Positions 56,102-64,000 of a stretch of 64,000 nucleotides of DNA are shown here, piece by piece. The notes beneath the pieces are model-generated. The model did no database searches. It saw only the letters and a program-made list of their open reading frames with translations, and had not been told where the DNA came from. Location: positions 1,063,444-1,127,443 of the forward strand of contig NC_020812.1 in NCBI RefSeq assembly GCF_000348745.1, read 5' to 3'. Every line of letters begins with the position of its first letter. The stretch's first letter is position 1. A program made the position numbers and the translations under genes. Source of the stretch: Micavibrio aeruginosavorus EPB (GTDB lineage: Bacteria; Pseudomonadota; Alphaproteobacteria; Micavibrionales; Micavibrionaceae).

Positions 56102-57625
56102 ATGACGGCACACGCCCCCTCCGGGATCGACAAAATGATCGACTCCGCTTTCGTCGGATTGGCCGATTTCTTTGATAAAACACTGTTTTATGGGCTGAAA
56201 TTCGACCTTCCCGGCGCGGCGGGCGACATGGTGACGAAGGAAGCGCCGCTGATCCTGATCTGGTTGGTCATGGCGGGCCTGATTTTTACCCTGTATTTCC
56301 GTTTTGTGAATTTACGCCTGTTCAAACATAGCTTTGACGTTGTGGCCGGTAAGTTCGAGGAGCCGGGGGCCCCGGGTCAGACCACCAATTTTCAAGCCCT
56401 GATGGCGTCACTGGCCGGAACGGTCGGGTTGGGCAACATTGCCGGGGTGGCCGTGGCGGTATCCGTTGGCGGGCCGGGGGCTGTGTTCTGGATGGTGGTG
56501 ATGGGCTTCATCGGCATGTCCACGAAGTTTATCGAGGTCGCCGCCGGGGTGAAATATCGCCGTGTCTTTATCAACGAAGAAGGTCACACCGATATTTCCG
56601 GCGGGCCGATGTATTACCTGCAGGATATTTTCAGTGCGCGGGGTCTGCCCGCTATTGGTAAATTTCTGGCGATTGTATTTGCCATTTTCTGCATCGGTGG
56701 ATCGCTGGGCGGCGGCAACATGTTCCAGGCCAACCAGACCTTCATTCAATTCGTCAACGCCACGGGCGGGCCGGACGGAAGTTTTCTGGCCGGGCAGGGC
56801 TGGTTGTTTGGGCTGGGGTTGGCCATTCTGACCGGTATTGTCATTATTGGCGGAATCCGGTCCATCGCCAACGTGTCGGCCCGTTTGGTGCCGATGATGG
56901 CGGTGTTGTATGTCATTGCGGGATTGTTCGTCATTATCACGAATTACCAGCATATTCCGGCGGCCTTGTGGTCGATCATCCATGATGCCTTTACCCCGGA
57001 AGCGGGCCTGGGGGCTGTGGTTGGAGGCTTGCTGATCGGGGTGCAACGGGCATCGTTTTCGAACGAGGCAGGTCTGGGGTCGGCATCGATCATCCAAAGC
57101 ACGGCCCGCACCAACGAGCCCATTCGCCAAGGTCTGGCCGGAATGATGGGGCCGTTCCTGGATACGATTGTGATTTGCTCCGTGACCGCGTTGGTGATTA
57201 CCATTTCCGGCGTTTACGAGGGCGGACAGGGCATGCAGGGCATCACCCTGACGGCCAAGGCGTTTTCAACGGCCATCCCGTTTGCGGATCATTTCCTGGC
57301 CTTATGCGTCTTCCTGTTTGCGTTTTCGACGATGATCGGGTGGGGCTATCTGGGGGTGAAGGCATCGACCTTTATCTTTGGCGAACACATCCTGGTTGAA
57401 AATGCGTTCAAGCTGATCTTCTGCGGGTTCATTGTTGTGGGTTGCGCGTCCGACCTCAGCAACGTGATCCGGTTTACGGACTCGTTGATCCTGTCTATGG
57501 CCATTCCCAATATTATTGGCCTGTACATCATGGCACCGGAGATCAAGAAAGACCTGCAAGCCTATCTGGCGGCTGGCAAACATCGCCGTGTGAAGGGTGA
57601 GGGTGTGGCGCAGGCGGCGGAATAG
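56102..57625 (+). CDS. sodium:alanine symporter (AGCS family)
   Basis: An inner-membrane amino-acid:cation symporter of 507 residues with about ten helices. The family signature is in NFQALMASLAGTVGLGNIAG, followed by VGGPGAVFWMVVMGFIGMST and, further on, QRASFSNEAGLGSASI. The likely substrate is alanine or glycine with sodium. An uptake system of this kind would suit growth on peptides or amino acids, but that is inference. Single gene. Confidence 0.92.
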   Translation: MTAHAPSGIDKMIDSAFVGLADFFDKTLFYGLKFDLPGAAGDMVTKEAPLILIWLVMAGLIFTLYFRFVNLRLFKHSFDVVAGKFEEPGAPGQTTNFQALMASLAGTVGLGNIAGVAVAVSVGGPGAVFWMVVMGFIGMSTKFIEVAAGVKYRRVFINEEGHTDISGGPMYYLQDIFSARGLPAIGKFLAIVFAIFCIGGSLGGGNMFQANQTFIQFVNATGGPDGSFLAGQGWLFGLGLAILTGIVIIGGIRSIANVSARLVPMMAVLYVIAGLFVIITNYQHIPAALWSIIHDAFTPEAGLGAVVGGLLIGVQRASFSNEAGLGSASIIQSTARTNEPIRQGLAGMMGPFLDTIVICSVTALVITISGVYEGGQGMQGITLTAKAFSTAIPFADHFLALCVFLFAFSTMIGWGYLGVKASTFIFGEHILVENAFKLIFCGFIVVGCASDLSNVIRFTDSLILSMAIPNIIGLYIMAPEIKKDLQAYLAAGKHRRVKGEGVAQAAE

Positions 57626-57785
57626 CCCCTGTTTTCATATTCAATCCAAAATGCCGTGCATAAGTCGGGGGATGAAGGGGTAAAAGCCTTGAAGATCCGC
57701 CCCTTTCTGTGGCCCTATTACAGCATTCCAAAAATTGATTGCCAGCACTGCGTTCACACGCAGGGGAATGCCAAAGGGGTTTCGC

Positions 57786-60700
57786 ATGACTTTTTCGTCC
57801 AACGCACCGGAAGATCAAACCAAAACCAAAACCGCCGAAGATGGCGACAATGTTTTGAAAACACCGTCATTGGACGGTCTGCGCGCCCGTCGCCCTGGCG
57901 AATATAATATCCAATCCGGCCTGAAACGCCTGCGCATCACCGCGGCCCCGGACATTGACAATATCCCGGACGAGGATGACGCCGCCGCGACGGCCAGCCC
58001 CAGCCTGTCCGCGCCGTCCGTATCTACCCCGTCTTCTCTGTCCACATCTGGGTCCACATCCGGTCTCTCCGTGCGGGCCAGCCGCATGAATGATGCCGAA
58101 ACAACGGCCGTGACCGAAGAGGTTGATGAAGAGCCGGTTTTGATGCTCTCCCCTGTAAACGCACGCTCTTTTGGCAATGACAATCCCTTCAAAACACCGA
58201 TGGCTGTGCGTATTGCACAGGTTGCCGGTGTGTTTTTTAGCGTGTTCTGGGTCGTTTTGACGCTGGTCTACGCCGTGGCGCAGGGTATTTCCCTCAGCCC
58301 GGATGTTCTGGGCCTGTATCTGGCCGGGGCGCTGGCGCCGGTTGTCCTGTTGTGGACGTTGATCAGCATGGTTTCGCGCGGCAATGAAATTCGCCGTTAT
58401 TCCGAAGTTTTGCGCGGCGAATTGCAATCCATCATCTATCCGACGGAAGAGCGCGCGCGCAAAGTGTCGCACGACATCGAGATCCTGACGAAACAAGCAA
58501 CGGAACTGGCCGGAGCGTCGCGTGCGGTGGTGAAATCCATCAACCGTGCCCGTCATGGTCTGCGCACCGAAGTGCGTGATTTTGTTGGTATTTCCAAGAA
58601 AACCGAATTCCACATTGATCGTCTGGCCGAAACGCTGCACGAGCGCGCGGAAAAATTGCTGGTCCTGACGGACGAGATTGAACAACGTACCGACGGCATC
58701 AATACCAAGACGAAAGAGGGTGTATCCGCGTGGGACGAAGCCACGGTAAAAATCCTGGATCGTGCATCCGAAATCGAAGGCGCAATGGGTCGTGGCGCGG
58801 ACAAAATTCTGGCCGCCGCTGACCAAGCGAAAGACAAAACCAAGGACATCGAAACGCACCTGAACGGCAGTTATGACGGGCTGAACAAGGCCGTCGACCA
58901 AGTGGCCGAACGTTTGAAAGCATTGTCCGAACAATTCGATGGCCACACCAAGGGGTTGGCCACCGCCGCCGACCATGTGTCGGATGAAACACGCCGTCTG
59001 GCCGGAACGATTGAAAGCCAGATCCAGTCGCTGGAAGAAACCACCAGCCGCACGCTGGAATCCATGGCGAAATCCAGCCAGTCGATTGAAGACCATCGCA
59101 AGGAACTGGATCGCGGTGCGGAATCTGTCGCGGCCCAAGCCGAGAAGATTGCATCGACCCTGTCCGGTGGTATCGACCGTCTGGATCAGGCCGCGGACGA
59201 TCTGGTGTCCCGCACCAATACGCTGGAAACCCGTTTGGAAACCCAGGCCGAAAAACTGCACGAAACCGTACGCGGTATTTCCAATGGTGCCGACGCGATT
59301 GAGGAAGCCGGTGTATCGGCGGCCAACAAACTGTCCGAAGCCATGGGCACGGCGTTGTCCGGTGCGGAATCCATCAGCGCCGCGGTTCGCCGGTCTATTG
59401 AATCGCTGGAAAAATCAACCCAATCAGCGAAAGAGCAGGCGGAATCCCTGATTGAATCCGCCGAATCCAGCATCGCCAAACTGAACGAAGCCGGGGCCGG
59501 GAATGTTGACCATGTCCGCGACATCGTCAGCATGCTGGAGAAAAGCCGCGCCCAGATCGCCGAAGCCAGTGCGTTGGCCGATGAACAGGTGCGTAAATTG
59601 TCCGCCGCCGTCGAGGAACAGGCCGAAACCATCACGGTATCCGCCGCCAGCATGGTGGACCGCATTGAATCCGTCCGTACGTCTCTGTCCGAACCGTTGA
59701 AGGACATGACGCACGCCGTGGCCGAAGCCGATGCGAAGCACGAAGAAATTGAAAGCACACTGCGCCGCCGTGTGTCGGATTTGAACGAAGCCAGCGATAA
59801 GGCGAAGGACAGCGCGGAACATATCCGCACCATCCTGCGCGGTCAGGCCCAGGAAATTTCGACCTTGGCCGGTCAGATCGCAGGCAACGCCCGCACCATC
59901 AACGATCAGATGGCCCAGCAAAGCGACCAGCTGGGCGACAAGGTCCGCAAGGCACTGGATGATGTGGACGCGGTGCGCAAGGCACTGGAAACGCAAGCCT
60001 CCCGCCTGCACAGCCTGTCCGAAACGGCCGTATCCGACATTTCCGAACTGGAAGGTCAGGTGGCCGCCCGTTGCAAGGAAGTGGAAGAGGCGACATCGGC
60101 CGCATTCGGTACGTTGGAGCTGATGGATGCCAGCATGGGCGACCATGTCCGCACGCTGAAAGACCGCGCGGAAATTGCCTCCGCTGCTGTGGTCAGCGTT
60201 CGCGAAGCGCTGGAAAAAACCGCAACCGGGTTCGAACCGCTCTACACCAAAACGGTGGAGCAGGTGGGCGATATGCAGAAACGTTTCGAAGTTCTGCGCC
60301 AGACCTATGACGACAGCGCGACCAGCAACTTGGATAAGCTGAAACAAATCGGCATCGTGTTCGATGATCGTCTGCAATCTCTGCGCGGTGGTGCGGATCA
60401 GGCGGCGAAGATCCTGAAAATCTCCAGCGAAGATCTGCAGGAACGCGTGATGGATATTGAATCCGCCGCCCGTTCGGCCAGCGACAAGATGCGCGACATT
60501 CAAATGTCGCTGGGCGATCAATCGTCCGACATCCACCTGATCACCGATCAGGCGTTGCTGAAGATCGAAAGCATCCAGAAAGCCATTAACGAGCAATTCC
60601 ACGAATTGTCCGAAGCGGTGGGCCAGGCCCTGACCCGTATCGACACCGTGGGCGATGCGTTGGGCAAATCGGCGGAAACCGTCGATCTGGCCGCCGAACG

Positions 60701-61676
60701 CGCCGTGGCCCGTTATACGGAAGTGGGCGAAATGGCCCGCGCCGAAACGGAAGAACTGAACCAGGCATCGGCCAAATCGGTCAAACTGACCGAGGTTCTG
60801 GTGTCCCAGGTTCAGGCCGAAGCCGAGAAACTGCTGACATCGTCCCGCGATACGTTGGTCGAGCTGAAGAAAACCAGCGATGGTTTCGCACAGCGCAGCC
60901 GCGAAGTCGCCGAACAGATGAAGGCTTCCCTGCAGACATCGCAATCCTATGGTGCCGAACTGCGCCAGCAGGTTTCGATTGTGGCCGAAGCCTCCGCCGA
61001 AGCCGGGGACAAGGTCAGCCGCGTCGTGTCCGACCTGAACAGCCGTTTGGACGACATCCGCACCGCCACCACCGATACGATGGTGAAGGTCGAAAAAGTC
61101 CGCGATGGCCTGTCGGTCGAATCCGATCGTTTGATTACGGTTTCTTCTTCGGCCATCAAAGCCGCAGACGAAGCCGCAGATACGTTCAGCCGCCAATCCA
61201 ACGCCCTGTTCAAGGCGGTGCAGGATGCGGCCGATCATGCCGAGAAAATCCGCACGATGGATGCCCGCATCCAGCGCGAAGCCTTCTTGTCGGCGGCGAA
61301 ATTCATCGTGGAATCCCTGCATTCCCTGTCGGTGGATTTCACCCGCATGTTGGACGGCGAAGTGCCGGAAAAGACATGGAAAGCCTTCCAGAAGGGCGAT
61401 GTCGGGGCCTTTACCCGCCGTCTGTCCCAACTGGGCGACGAATTGCCGATGGACAAATTGCGCGAAAAATTCGCAAGCGACAGCGAATTCCGCACCTATG
61501 TCCAACGCTTCCTGCGCCAGTTCGAAGACATGTTTGAACAGGCCAGCGCGAACGATCATGGCGACCTGCTGTCCTCGACCTTCGCATCCAGCGATCTGGG
61601 ACGTCTGTATGTCGTTCTGTGCGGAGCGGCAGGCCGTGACGCCAAACTGACCCGCGAAGACCGCCGGGTTGCGTAA
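57786..61676 (+). CDS. giant membrane-anchored coiled-coil protein
   Basis: A 1296-residue protein. The first 130 residues are polar and Ser/Pro/Asp-rich. Two hydrophobic helices follow (about 143-167, VAGVFFSVFWVVLTLVYAVA, and 174-197, GLYLAGALAPVVLLWTLISM). From about 215 to 1150 the sequence is nearly continuous coiled coil with recurring Ala/Glu/Ser/Asp heptads. The last 130 residues form a compact domain (FIVESLHSLSVDFTRMLDGE, SEFRTYVQRFLRQFEDMF). This plan resembles alphaproteobacterial polarity or structural proteins such as TipN, but without a sequence match I can prove. ATG at 57786 follows AAAGGGG; an in-frame TTG lies at 57735. Confidence 0.85.
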   Translation: MTFSSNAPEDQTKTKTAEDGDNVLKTPSLDGLRARRPGEYNIQSGLKRLRITAAPDIDNIPDEDDAAATASPSLSAPSVSTPSSLSTSGSTSGLSVRASRMNDAETTAVTEEVDEEPVLMLSPVNARSFGNDNPFKTPMAVRIAQVAGVFFSVFWVVLTLVYAVAQGISLSPDVLGLYLAGALAPVVLLWTLISMVSRGNEIRRYSEVLRGELQSIIYPTEERARKVSHDIEILTKQATELAGASRAVVKSINRARHGLRTEVRDFVGISKKTEFHIDRLAETLHERAEKLLVLTDEIEQRTDGINTKTKEGVSAWDEATVKILDRASEIEGAMGRGADKILAAADQAKDKTKDIETHLNGSYDGLNKAVDQVAERLKALSEQFDGHTKGLATAADHVSDETRRLAGTIESQIQSLEETTSRTLESMAKSSQSIEDHRKELDRGAESVAAQAEKIASTLSGGIDRLDQAADDLVSRTNTLETRLETQAEKLHETVRGISNGADAIEEAGVSAANKLSEAMGTALSGAESISAAVRRSIESLEKSTQSAKEQAESLIESAESSIAKLNEAGAGNVDHVRDIVSMLEKSRAQIAEASALADEQVRKLSAAVEEQAETITVSAASMVDRIESVRTSLSEPLKDMTHAVAEADAKHEEIESTLRRRVSDLNEASDKAKDSAEHIRTILRGQAQEISTLAGQIAGNARTINDQMAQQSDQLGDKVRKALDDVDAVRKALETQASRLHSLSETAVSDISELEGQVAARCKEVEEATSAAFGTLELMDASMGDHVRTLKDRAEIASAAVVSVREALEKTATGFEPLYTKTVEQVGDMQKRFEVLRQTYDDSATSNLDKLKQIGIVFDDRLQSLRGGADQAAKILKISSEDLQERVMDIESAARSASDKMRDIQMSLGDQSSDIHLITDQALLKIESIQKAINEQFHELSEAVGQALTRIDTVGDALGKSAETVDLAAERAVARYTEVGEMARAETEELNQASAKSVKLTEVLVSQVQAEAEKLLTSSRDTLVELKKTSDGFAQRSREVAEQMKASLQTSQSYGAELRQQVSIVAEASAEAGDKVSRVVSDLNSRLDDIRTATTDTMVKVEKVRDGLSVESDRLITVSSSAIKAADEAADTFSRQSNALFKAVQDAADHAEKIRTMDARIQREAFLSAAKFIVESLHSLSVDFTRMLDGEVPEKTWKAFQKGDVGAFTRRLSQLGDELPMDKLREKFASDSEFRTYVQRFLRQFEDMFEQASANDHGDLLSSTFASSDLGRLYVVLCGAAGRDAKLTREDRRVA

Positions 61677-61705
61677 CGACGCAGGCGCACAATAAATAAA
61701 ACACC

Positions 61706-61810
61706 GTCACCCCGGAAATCCCGTCAGGGATTATCCGGGGTTTCTGCCATAATGGGTCACCATCACGGCACAAATCCCGGATAAAGGCGTGCGCCTTTAT
61801 TCGGGATGAC
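61706..61810. repeat. composite palindromic element, copy 6
   Basis: A 105-bp element from GTCACCCCGG to TCGGGATGAC with two hairpins larger than in other copies: CCCCGGAaatCCCGTCAGGGattaTCCGGGG and AATCCCGgataAAGGCGTGCGCCTTtattCGGGAT (split here by lower-case loops). The spacer TTTCTGCCATAATGG is like copy 1. It lies after the coiled-coil gene. Confidence 0.75.
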
Positions 61811-61836
61811 GAATAAGACAAATTTGGGATGATGTT

Positions 61837-62748
61837 ATGAGTTGGGTTTTCTTCGCCTTTTTGCCGCCCTTCCTCTGGACGATGAACAATGTCATCGACC
61901 AGATGCTGGCCCGGGATTTATTTCACCGATCGGCGTTTTCCTTCCTGATTATTTCCGGGGCTTTGACCCTGCCGACCGCTGCTGTGATGGCGGTGGCCCA
62001 TCCGCAGGTTTTTGACATCCCGTGGGAAACGGTTCTGCTGCTGTTTGTTGGGGGATTGTTTGGGTTCGCCGGGGCTTGGCCCTATGTCATGGCGATCCAG
62101 AATGATGATGCAGCCAGCGCCGTACCCATTCTGCAAACTGTTCCCGTCTTCGTTTATTTGATGGGATTTTTACTGCTGGGCGAAACGCTGAATGCGGTCA
62201 AACTGGCCGGGGGCGGGTTGGTTGTTGCGGGGGCGATGGTGTTTGCGTGGAATCCGGATACACGGAAATTACATGCACGGACCCTGGTCCTGATGCTGAT
62301 CAGCGCGTTGATCTGGGCGGCCTATGGTGTGTGGATCCGGTATTGGACCCAGGATTTGCACTGGATGGCGGTGATGTTCTGGGTTTATGTCGCATGGGTG
62401 GTGTTTGGGGCTGTTGGGTTGGCGATGGCGCGGGACATTCGCAATGATGCGCGGCTGATCCTGAAATCCGGGAAATTCCTGAAGGTTCTTCTGCCCCTGT
62501 TGATGTTGCAACAGGTGATGTTGTGTCTGGCCGATCTGGCCACGGCCAAGGCGATGTCGATTGCGCCCACGGCGGTGCAGGTGTCGTTATTTAATGGCCT
62601 GCAACCGGTCATTATCATGATTTTGTGTGGCATCTTCTATCGCTTCCGCCCGGATGTATTTGAACCCATCCGCATGGGACCACGGCTGTATTATCGTTTG
62701 GTCTGTGTGGCCGTTATGTTCGCGGGAATGGTTCTGCTGCTGACATAG
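61837..62748 (+). CDS. EamA-family (DMT) transporter
   Basis: A 303-residue inner-membrane protein with about ten helices in two EamA repeats (first ending at LLLGETLNAVKLAGGGLVV, second near MSIAPTAVQVSLFNGLQPVI). Such transporters export or import small metabolites; the substrate cannot be told. Its last 35 bases overlap the end of the convergent nagB-like gene. Confidence 0.85.
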   Translation: MSWVFFAFLPPFLWTMNNVIDQMLARDLFHRSAFSFLIISGALTLPTAAVMAVAHPQVFDIPWETVLLLFVGGLFGFAGAWPYVMAIQNDDAASAVPILQTVPVFVYLMGFLLLGETLNAVKLAGGGLVVAGAMVFAWNPDTRKLHARTLVLMLISALIWAAYGVWIRYWTQDLHWMAVMFWVYVAWVVFGAVGLAMARDIRNDARLILKSGKFLKVLLPLLMLQQVMLCLADLATAKAMSIAPTAVQVSLFNGLQPVIIMILCGIFYRFRPDVFEPIRMGPRLYYRLVCVAVMFAGMVLLLT

Positions 62749-63490
62749 CGGCCTGATCGGCGATAATCGTGACATTGCGTATCCGGCGTAATGCCGTGGC
62801 GGGCAGGGCGGGTGACACCGGGTCATGCAACATCCGCTGCAGAATATCCGCCTTATGCGACCCCTGGACCAGCAGGATTGTTTCCCGCGCCTGCATGATA
62901 TGGCCAAGGCCGAGCGTATAGGCCGTATGTGGCACGTGATCCAGCCCACCCCAATAGGCAGCATTGGCGGCCAGACTGTCCGCCGACAGGTGGATCAGGC
63001 GCGTATGTGCATCAAATGCGCTGCCCGGTTCGTTGAACCCGATATGGCCGTTGGTGCCCAATCCCAAAACCGCAATATCAATGCCGCCTTGGTCCAACAA
63101 CGCATCCATGCGGGCACATTCGGCAGATGGATCGGGCGCGGCGCTGTTAAAAATTGTGCGATGGGATGACGGGATGGAAAGGGGGGCCAGAATATCGCGG
63201 TCCAGCCAGTTGGAAAATAAACGGCGGTCATCCGGGGTCAGCCCCGCATAATCATCCAGCGCCACATAATGGACCCGGTCCCACAAATCGCGCCGATCGG
63301 CGTGATGGGCGATCAATTCACGGTACAGGCCCAGCGGGGTGGACCCGGTCGGCAAAACCACCCGGATCGGGCCGTTTTGGGCCGCGGTGCGGTCCGCCGC
63401 CCGATTCAGGGCGGCCATGAAAATATCAGCCGCCAGTATGTGAAAAGCGGAATTGTTGGGGGCGATTTTGATGGTCGGCGCGGTGTCCAT
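62714..63490 (-). CDS. nagB: glucosamine-6-phosphate deaminase / 6-phosphogluconolactonase family enzyme
   Basis: A 258-residue sugar-phosphate isomerase/lactonase-fold enzyme. VVLPTGSTPLGLYREL and YVALDDYAGL lead to the NagB signature GLGTNGHIGFNEPGSAFD, with the conserved active-site histidine. NagB converts glucosamine 6-phosphate to fructose 6-phosphate and ammonia, feeding amino sugars from cell-wall material into glycolysis. Its 3' end overlaps the EamA gene by 35 bases on the opposite strand. Confidence 0.85.
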   Translation of the reverse strand: MDTAPTIKIAPNNSAFHILAADIFMAALNRAADRTAAQNGPIRVVLPTGSTPLGLYRELIAHHADRRDLWDRVHYVALDDYAGLTPDDRRLFSNWLDRDILAPLSIPSSHRTIFNSAAPDPSAECARMDALLDQGGIDIAVLGLGTNGHIGFNEPGSAFDAHTRLIHLSADSLAANAAYWGGLDHVPHTAYTLGLGHIMQARETILLVQGSHKADILQRMLHDPVSPALPATALRRIRNVTIIADQAAMSAAEPFPRT

Positions 63491-63640
63491 GCCTCCTTTA
63501 TGGCATTTAACGCATTGATTTTCAATAAGGTTTTCGAATTTGCGTATTGTTCCCGACCCCGGTGCCGTGATAATCTTTTGGTAGGATTTATCGCCTATCC
63601 TTGATCCTAAGTTATTGACGCATAAGGGGCATCACACGTT

Positions 63641-64000
63641 ATGGGCAAGACCAAATTCTGCCAGGGCATTTCGGATATTTCAGACAGCTATATGGCGTTC
63701 ATCATCGACCAATGGGGCGTGCTGCATAATGGCGAGCGCGCCTATGACGGCGTGATTGATTGTTTGAAGGAACTCAAAGGCCGTAAAAAGCAGATCATCA
63801 TTCTGTCGAACTCTGGCCGCCGCGCCAGCGAAAACGCCGAGAAGTTGAAGGAGATGGGCATTGGCCCCAGCCTGTATGACCAGATCGTCACATCTGGCGA
63901 ACTGACATGGCAGGGATTGCATGACCAGAACGAGGGCGTGTTCGAAAATATCGGCACGAAATGTTTTCTGATCAGCCGGAATGATGATCGTTCCATCATT
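63641..64000 (+). CDS. HAD-superfamily class IIA hydrolase, 3' end outside window
   Basis: The frame starts MGKTKFCQGISDIS and is open to the right edge (120 codons seen). HAD motif I is IIDQWGVLHNG, with the nucleophile Asp23, and motif II is IIILSNSGRR; TSGELTWQGL follows. This pattern fits the alphaproteobacterial class IIA HAD subfamily of sugar-phosphatase type. The C-terminal cap and motifs III-IV lie beyond the window. Substrate unknown. Confidence 0.85.
   Translation, partial: MGKTKFCQGISDISDSYMAFIIDQWGVLHNGERAYDGVIDCLKELKGRKKQIIILSNSGRRASENAEKLKEMGIGPSLYDQIVTSGELTWQGLHDQNEGVFENIGTKCFLISRNDDRSII

Noticed and set aside
59424-61559. Long minus-strand open frame (711 codons) opposite the coiled-coil gene, and similar ones opposite pnp (31366-32715) and prfC (7844-9121).
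   Set aside because: Shadow frames caused by GC-rich codon usage on the real strand; no ribosome binding sites or recognisable domains.

Overview
The window reads as chromosomal DNA of an alphaproteobacterium. The evidence is the SUF iron-sulfur operon in the order sufR-B-C-D-S-T-A, a fabA-fabB-fabI operon, DUF1491 and class IIA HAD (DQWGVLHNG) proteins typical of the class, a Fur protein without the C-terminal CxxC, and a local cluster of GANTC (CcrM-type) sites. Moderate GC, an ankyrin-repeat protein, a secreted HExxH protein and many uncharacterised genes would suit a Micavibrio-like predatory lineage, but that placement is inference. I see no rRNA, tRNA, CRISPR array, prophage or intact insertion sequence.

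Layout. 0-11 kb: an unusual tRNA-guanine transglycosylase, two related hypothetical genes, a degenerate GGDEF protein paired with a PAS histidine kinase, fur, ppa, prfC and an Ntn-hydrolase-like gene. 11-18.5 kb: a small gene, then the SUF operon, which carries two extra genes (one AT-rich membrane protein between sufB and sufC, one cysteine-rich exported protein between sufS and sufT). 18.5-23 kb: accessory genes on the minus strand, namely an ankyrin protein with a probable frameshift at a run of five G and a three-gene hypothetical operon ending in a 55-residue protein. 23-26.3 kb: dusA, an SH3-domain exported protein, and an intergenic cluster of four DnaA-box-like motifs plus four GANTC sites. 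26.4-30.4 kb: fabA-fabB-fabI, mscL and a glycerophosphodiester phosphodiesterase. 30.4-45 kb: the translation and RNA cluster on the minus strand (rimP-nusA-ylxR-infB-rbfA-truB-rpsO), with pnp displaced by about 5 kb of unrelated genes. 45-55 kb: trmB, metK, an XRE regulator, lnt, corC, ybeY, ybeZ, a divergent second PhoH protein and miaB, all on the minus strand. 55-64 kb: an AGCS symporter, a 1296-residue membrane-anchored coiled-coil protein, an EamA transporter, a NagB-like enzyme and a truncated HAD hydrolase.

A family of GTCAYCCC...GGGRTGAC palindromic elements lies in six intergenic gaps. The features most worth a second look are the zinc-ligand-less Tgt, the DnaA/GANTC cluster, the inserted genes in the SUF operon, the frameshifted ankyrin gene, the tandem PhoH pair with a possible AUA start, and the giant coiled-coil protein. 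Start codons were chosen by Shine-Dalgarno sequence and family alignment from memory; no database search was possible.
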